A stretch of DNA of 9,431 nucleotides from an uncultured Clostridia bacterium (GTDB lineage: Bacteria > Bacillota > Clostridia > Oscillospirales > CAG-272). Of this stretch, positions 5,487 through 9,431 are shown in pieces. The position numbers and the translations under genes are program-made. The stretch is from NCBI GenBank assembly GCA_945936265.1, contig CAMETB010000047.1:1-9431 (forward strand), in the 5' to 3' direction. Below the pieces are notes generated by a model. The model had not been told where the DNA came from. It was given only the letters and a program-made list of their open reading frames with translations, and did not search any database. How positions within the stretch are numbered: position 1 is the first letter of the stretch; every line of letters begins with the position of its first letter.

Positions 5487-7488
5487 TATGATAAAAGCAA
5501 ATCCGGAGCTTCTTGCCCCTGCGGGCGATATGGACTGTCTGAAGGCGGCGATAGCGGCAGGAGCGGACGCCGTTTATTTTGGTACGGATCTATTGAATGC
5601 GAGAATAAGGGCGAAAAATTTTACCCTTGAGAGTGTAGATGAGGCGGTGTTTTTGTGCCATGCGTACGGCGTAAAAGCATATGTAACGCTCAATACCGCG
5701 GTTTACGAAAGAGAGATGGAAACAGTCTTTTCCTATGTCCTATCACTCATAAAAAGCGGAGTTGACGCGTTTATAGTTTCCGACCTCGGGGTTATAAAGG
5801 AGCTTAGGGAGCGTTATCCCGATATCGAACTTCATGCAAGCACGCAGTGCACCGTTCACAATTCGGACGGTGCGGATTTTCTTTACGGGCTCGGTTGTGC
5901 CCGGGTTGTATGCGCAAGAGAACTTGATAAAGAGAGCATAAAAAACTTATGTCAAGGGAAAGCCGAGATAGAAATGTTCGTTCACGGCGCTCACTGTATG
6001 TCGGTTTCGGGACAGTGCTTAATGAGCTTTGCCATGGGTGGCAGAAGCGGAAACAGGGGAGAATGCGCCCAACCTTGCAGATTGCCTTATAGAATATCGG
6101 GCAAAGAGGGCTATTTTTTAAGCCTTAAAGATATGTCGCTCTCGGGGCACGTGCGTGAGATTTTAAACATAGGCGTATCGTCGCTTAAAATAGAGGGAAG
6201 AATGAAAAGCCCGGAATACGTATATACCGCGGTATCTACCTGGCGTAAACTTATAGACGGCAAAAGAGATGCAACAAGGGTGGAATTATCGACACTTGCA
6301 GGCGCGTTTTCGCGCCAGGGCTTTACCGACGGATATTTTGAGGGCAAAATTGACTCCTCCATGTTAGGAGTGCGCACACAAAAAGACAAGGAGATAACAA
6401 AGGAAGCCGAATGCAAAATTCCCGAACTTGAAAAGATAGGCGTTTCCGTATCTGCCGTTTTCAAAGAGGGGGAGCATGCCAAAATAACTCTGTGTGACGG
6501 CAAAAACAGCGTAACATGTATCGGAGATATGGTTGAAACAGCAATAAATTCACCGATGAGTGAGGACGATATAAGAAAAAACCTTATAAAATTCGGAAAC
6601 ACACCATATTATGCAAAAAATATTCAGATAGAAAAAACCGATAACGTCATAATAAAAGTATCCGCACTTAACGCTTTAAGGCGCAAAGCATCGAGGGCGC
6701 TTGCGGATAAATGCGTCAACCCGTGTGAGAAAAGGACATACAAGGGTTCGGATCGTAAATCGGGAAACTCCCCCAAGGAAACGCCAAAACATACTGTAAC
6801 CGCCGTATTTTCCGACCCCGATACAATACCCGAGCAAAATCCTTTTGATATATGCTTTGTCTATGCCGACAGGTATAAAAATGGTTGCCGTGCAAACGGA
6901 GTATATCTGCCTCCCGTTATTCTTGACAGAGAATGGGGCAGTATTGAAATGTACCTTAAAGCCGCATGGGAAGATGGGGCAAGATATGCGCTTGTGTCAA
7001 ATATCGGTCAGATTGAAAGAGTTAAAAAAATGGGCTTTAAGATGATAGCCGATTTCAGATTTAATATTTTTAACCCCTCCTGTGTCGATATTCTTAAAGA
7101 AAGCGGCTTTGAAAATGTTATACTTTCGCCCGAGCTTTCCATTGCACAGATGAACTCGATGAAAGGTTGCATATCGATAGTTTACGGCAAAATTCCCGTT
7201 ATGACAACTCATAAATGCATAATAAAGGACACGGCGGGGTGCGAAAAGTGCAAAACGTACCTTATTGACAGGACAAACGCTTCGTTTTTCGTTGAGGGCA
7301 TTTTCGGGCACAGAAACGTGATATATAACAGCGTACCGATATATATGGCTGACAAGATGGACGTACTAAAAAACTTCTCTCATCATTTTATCTTTACAAG
7401 TGAGAGCAAGGACGAGTGCACAAGAATAATGAACGCGTACAAAAACGGCTATGCGTCGGACGGAAAAATAAGAAGGATAAAACCGTAA
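5479..7488 (+). CDS. U32 family protein, RlhA-like (probable 23S rRNA hydroxylase relative)
   Basis: U32 proteins were named as peptidases (collagenase-like), but characterised bacterial members such as RlhA and TrhP hydroxylate rRNA or tRNA with prephenate and an iron-sulfur cluster. Residues 8-245 form the conserved TIM-barrel part: ELLAPAGDMDCLKAAI, ADAVYFG, then EMFVHGAHCMSVSGQCLMS, which fits the U32 signature except for His in GAHC. Cys173, 180, 196 and 200 are probable cluster ligands (GGRSGNRGECAQPC). SLKIEGRMKSPEYV (235-248) is typical. The remaining 420 residues match the longer two-part form (U32 plus DUF3656-like region), with a second Cys group in KCIIKDTAGCEKC. The start ATG at 5479 lies inside the zapA end; an ATG at 5488 is also possible. 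Family firm; rRNA substrate inferred from the long form. Confidence 0.88.
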   Translation: MADMIKANPELLAPAGDMDCLKAAIAAGADAVYFGTDLLNARIRAKNFTLESVDEAVFLCHAYGVKAYVTLNTAVYEREMETVFSYVLSLIKSGVDAFIVSDLGVIKELRERYPDIELHASTQCTVHNSDGADFLYGLGCARVVCARELDKESIKNLCQGKAEIEMFVHGAHCMSVSGQCLMSFAMGGRSGNRGECAQPCRLPYRISGKEGYFLSLKDMSLSGHVREILNIGVSSLKIEGRMKSPEYVYTAVSTWRKLIDGKRDATRVELSTLAGAFSRQGFTDGYFEGKIDSSMLGVRTQKDKEITKEAECKIPELEKIGVSVSAVFKEGEHAKITLCDGKNSVTCIGDMVETAINSPMSEDDIRKNLIKFGNTPYYAKNIQIEKTDNVIIKVSALNALRRKASRALADKCVNPCEKRTYKGSDRKSGNSPKETPKHTVTAVFSDPDTIPEQNPFDICFVYADRYKNGCRANGVYLPPVILDREWGSIEMYLKAAWEDGARYALVSNIGQIERVKKMGFKMIADFRFNIFNPSCVDILKESGFENVILSPELSIAQMNSMKGCISIVYGKIPVMTTHKCIIKDTAGCEKCKTYLIDRTNASFFVEGIFGHRNVIYNSVPIYMADKMDVLKNFSHHFIFTSESKDECTRIMNAYKNGYASDGKIRRIKP

Positions 7489-7502
7489 AAATCGAGGTAA
7501 AA

Positions 7503-8069
7503 ATGAAACTTATACTTGCATCAAAATCGCCGAGGAGAAAAGAGATCCTTTCAATGATGGGCGCAGATTTCGAGGTAAGGGCGTCCGACGCCGACGAAAG
7601 ATACGACGCCACAACGCCCGTATACGACGTGTCGAAAATGCTTGCAGAGAGAAAAGCGTTTGCAACAAAAATCGGAAAAGACGAAATTATAATCGCTTGC
7701 GACACGATAGTGCTTTGTGAAAGGCAGATACTCGGCAAGCCGAAAACCAGAGAAAACGCAATAAAAATGCTTGAACTTTTATCGGGCAAGGCGCATTACG
7801 TAATCAGCGGAATTTGTGTAAGGAGTGTCGATAAAACCGTTTGTGAAAGCGTTGAAACAAAGGTGTTTATGCGCAACTATACAAAAGAGGAGGCAGAGAG
7901 GTACGTCGATAAGTTTTCTCCGCTTGATAAGGCGGGCGCATACGGAATACAGGATGGCGCAGGGGCTTTTATTGAGAAGATAGAAGGAGATTATTATAAT
8001 GTTGTGGGGCTGCCGCTTTGCCGCCTCTCTGAAATATTGAAAGAAAATTTCGGATTTGAACTTATTTGA
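7503..8069 (+). CDS. maf: Maf family nucleoside triphosphate pyrophosphatase
   Basis: Maf proteins cleave non-canonical or dTTP/UTP nucleotides to the monophosphate and pyrophosphate, a house-cleaning role; overexpression blocks septum formation in Bacillus. The 188-aa protein is complete: LASKSPRRKEIL (5-16) is the substrate loop, ACDTIV (65-70) holds the catalytic Asp67, then LGKP (77-80), LSGKAHYVISGICV, SPLDKAGAYGIQ (139-150) and YYNVVGLPL. DKAGAYGIQ and VVGLPL point to the YhdE/dTTP-UTP subgroup rather than the m7GTP-specific YceF group. The frame is open 29 codons upstream inside the U32 gene. I chose the ATG at 7503 because it follows GAGGT by 5 bases and the family begins at MKLILAS. 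It lies 14 nt after the U32 stop, in one operon. Confidence 0.95.
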   Translation: MKLILASKSPRRKEILSMMGADFEVRASDADERYDATTPVYDVSKMLAERKAFATKIGKDEIIIACDTIVLCERQILGKPKTRENAIKMLELLSGKAHYVISGICVRSVDKTVCESVETKVFMRNYTKEEAERYVDKFSPLDKAGAYGIQDGAGAFIEKIEGDYYNVVGLPLCRLSEILKENFGFELI

Positions 8070-8096
8070 GATGAAAATCGGGAGGAGTGTCTTATT

Positions 8097-8744
8097 TTGA
8101 CTGAAAAACAGAAAAAAGAAAAAATGGCTCTCATAGTGGCGGAACTTAAAAAAATATATCCCGACGCGCACTGCTCTCTTGATTTTGAAGGCGAGGGCTG
8201 GAAACTGCTCGTTATGGGCAGGTTAAGCGCCCAATGTACCGATGAGCGTGTAAATATCGTATGTAAAGACCTTTTCAGAAAATATCCCGACGCAAAAGCT
8301 CTTGCCGACGCGCCGCTTTCGGATATAGAGGACACGATAAAATCGTGCGGACTTTACAAAATGAAAGCCAAAAATATAAAGGACGCCTGCATACGTCTTT
8401 GTAATCTTTACGGCGGGGTTGTCCCCGACACTATGGAAGAACTCCTTACCTTTGAGGGCGTGGGCAGGAAAATAGCAAATCTTTTGCTCGGTGACCTTTA
8501 TCATAAACCCGCAATAGTAGCAGACACGCATTGCATAAGAATATGCGCAAGGTTCGGTATGTATAAAGAGGGCGTAAAAGACCCGTTAAAAACCGAGCAG
8601 ATAATGTCAAAACTCGTTGAAAAGAGCGAGCAGAGCGATTTTTGCCACCGCGTTGTCTATCTCGGCAGAGAATATTGCACCGCACGAAATCCAAAATGCG
8701 ATATATGTCCGCTTTCAAAAATCTGCAAGGGCGATAAAAAATAA
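8097..8744 (+). CDS. nth: Endonuclease III (DNA glycosylase/AP lyase)
   Basis: Nth removes oxidised pyrimidines from DNA and cuts the abasic site in base excision repair. The 215-aa length is normal. LSAQCTDERVN (43-53) is the conserved N-terminal motif. The helix-hairpin-helix FEGVGRKIANLLLG carries the catalytic Lys125, and VADTHCIRI has Asp143 where E. coli has VDTH. The four cluster cysteines are C194, C201, C204 and C210 with the exact spacing Cx6Cx2Cx5C. The start is the TTG at 8097: a very strong site GGGAGGAG lies 9 bases upstream, whereas the next in-frame ATG (8124) has none and the upstream ATG (8071) is out of frame. It is 27 nt after maf and is the last gene of the zapA operon. 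The Ala before Asp143 is a mild departure from the usual Val. Confidence 0.96.
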   Translation: MTEKQKKEKMALIVAELKKIYPDAHCSLDFEGEGWKLLVMGRLSAQCTDERVNIVCKDLFRKYPDAKALADAPLSDIEDTIKSCGLYKMKAKNIKDACIRLCNLYGGVVPDTMEELLTFEGVGRKIANLLLGDLYHKPAIVADTHCIRICARFGMYKEGVKDPLKTEQIMSKLVEKSEQSDFCHRVVYLGREYCTARNPKCDICPLSKICKGDKK

Positions 8745-8799
8745 AAAAAGTGTTGCCAAAAAACAGTCTTTTATCACTCTTTTACTCTTATAAAATAAC

Positions 8800-8828
8800 T
8801 AATCCCGCAGTTTTTAACTGCGGGATTA
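8800..8828. terminator. Shared bidirectional terminator between convergent genes
   Basis: A perfect 11-bp stem (8800-8810 with 8818-8828, TAATCCCGCAG and its complement) encloses a 7-base loop. It lies between nth and the convergent ligase gene. The minus-strand side is followed by the more T-rich tract, so it fits termination of the ligase transcript best. It can also end the nth transcript. Confidence 0.75.
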
Positions 8829-8868
8829 AATATTCTTGCATTAAAAGCGCCGACAAGTGTGGATATTT

Positions 8869-9431
8869 TTACTGTTTATCGACCGTATAGCGCTTTATCT
8901 TCTTGGTGGTAGTCTTTTCAAAAGGCTCATCTCTTAACTCAACCTTGTGAATGTGCTTGTATGAAGCAAGCTTTCTGTTTATCTTCATAGCGGCTTCGTT
9001 TATCGCCTGATATATTTCCTCGTCGGTTGTAAGACCTGCTTTTTCACATTCTTCCTTATTCGGATATACTATGGCTACGACCGTTATATCGCCCGTTTCC
9101 TTGTTCTCTCTGCCGACAACGACAGACTCTTCGACAAGCGGTACCGCGCCAAGATACTCCTCAAGTTCCTCGGGAAACAGATTTTTTCCGCCCGGGAGGA
9201 CTATAACATTTTTCTTTCTTCCCGTTATATAGATATATCCCTCGTCGTCGGTATAACCGTAGTCACCCGTCCTGAACCAGCCTTCCTCGTCGAGAACCTC
9301 CCTTGTCGCTTCTTCGTTTTTGTAGTAACCGAGCATAACATTGTCGCCCTTTACCACTATTTCGCCGTAGGTATCCTCGGGATTTTCCTTGTCGATACGT
9401 ACAGAAAGACCGGGTATGGGCTTTCCGCAGG
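8869..9431 (-). CDS. Acyl-CoA synthetase-type AMP-forming ligase, C-terminal part
   Basis: This is the last 187 codons of an adenylate-forming enzyme; the gene continues past the right edge, so no start is given. Such enzymes activate a carboxylic acid with ATP and join it to CoA. The visible part begins GKPIPGLSVRI and has YGEIVVKGDNVMLGYY. Next comes GWFRTGDYGYTDDEGYIYITGRKKNVIV, whose RTGD, Asp and GRKKN residues contact ATP and form the hinge. The small C-terminal domain begins NLFPEELEEYL. The expected catalytic lysine near the end lies in EKTTTKKIKR. The style fits long-chain fatty acid-CoA ligases of Clostridia, but the substrate pocket lies outside the window. The GTG at 9357 is an internal codon, not the start. 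It ends in a shared terminator with nth. Confidence 0.9.
   Translation of the reverse strand, partial: CGKPIPGLSVRIDKENPEDTYGEIVVKGDNVMLGYYKNEEATREVLDEEGWFRTGDYGYTDDEGYIYITGRKKNVIVLPGGKNLFPEELEEYLGAVPLVEESVVVGRENKETGDITVVAIVYPNKEECEKAGLTTDEEIYQAINEAAMKINRKLASYKHIHKVELRDEPFEKTTTKKIKRYTVDKQ

Noticed and set aside
1..9431. CRISPR arrays, insertion sequences, prophage or retron elements
   Set aside because: No spaced direct repeats, transposase, integrase or reverse transcriptase sequence is present on either strand.

Overview
The window looks like a chromosomal segment from a Firmicute, most likely an uncultured gut-type member of class Clostridia. This is inferred from the gene set and style: a zapA to U32 (RlhA-like) to maf to nth run, a DUF1292 protein, a PUA-less ProB, a rhodanese-less ThiI, purine-rich Shine-Dalgarno sites and sigma-A promoters with 17-bp spacers. 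No clear mobile element, CRISPR array or exotic operon is present. Most of the window is housekeeping, and the interesting material lies in the non-coding DNA.

Left part (1-1490, mostly minus strand). At the left edge a near-consensus promoter with an inverted repeat across its -10/+1 region fires out of the window. Next come a small AT-rich gene of unknown function with an RxxxxH (HEPN-like) motif and a C-terminal membrane anchor (111-608), an intrinsic terminator, and a tRNA-Ser(CGA) gene with encoded CCA and its own extended -10 promoter. The stretch 847-1491 has no protein gene. It holds a strong symmetrical hairpin, several repeat-like palindromes and a structured RNA (about 1240-1450, minus) that I read as 6S RNA.

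Middle-left part (1492-5035, minus strand). The operon proB-proA-thiI encodes the first two enzymes of proline synthesis from glutamate plus the tRNA 4-thiouridine synthase. proB and proA are 3 nt apart, and proA and thiI overlap by ATGA. The promoter of the next gene (DUF1292) has its -35 box on the thiI stop codon, and the 6S-like RNA follows that gene.

Middle-right part (5181-8744, plus strand). zapA (division-ring protein), a 669-aa U32-family protein (probable 23S rRNA hydroxylase relative), maf (nucleotide pyrophosphatase) and nth (endonuclease III, TTG start) form a tight operon. The proB and zapA promoters face each other and their predicted start sites are crossed, so the two 5' leaders overlap in antisense.

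Right edge (8869-9431, minus strand). The C-terminal part of an acyl-CoA synthetase-type AMP-forming ligase converges on nth. A perfect 11-bp stem hairpin sits between them as a shared terminator.
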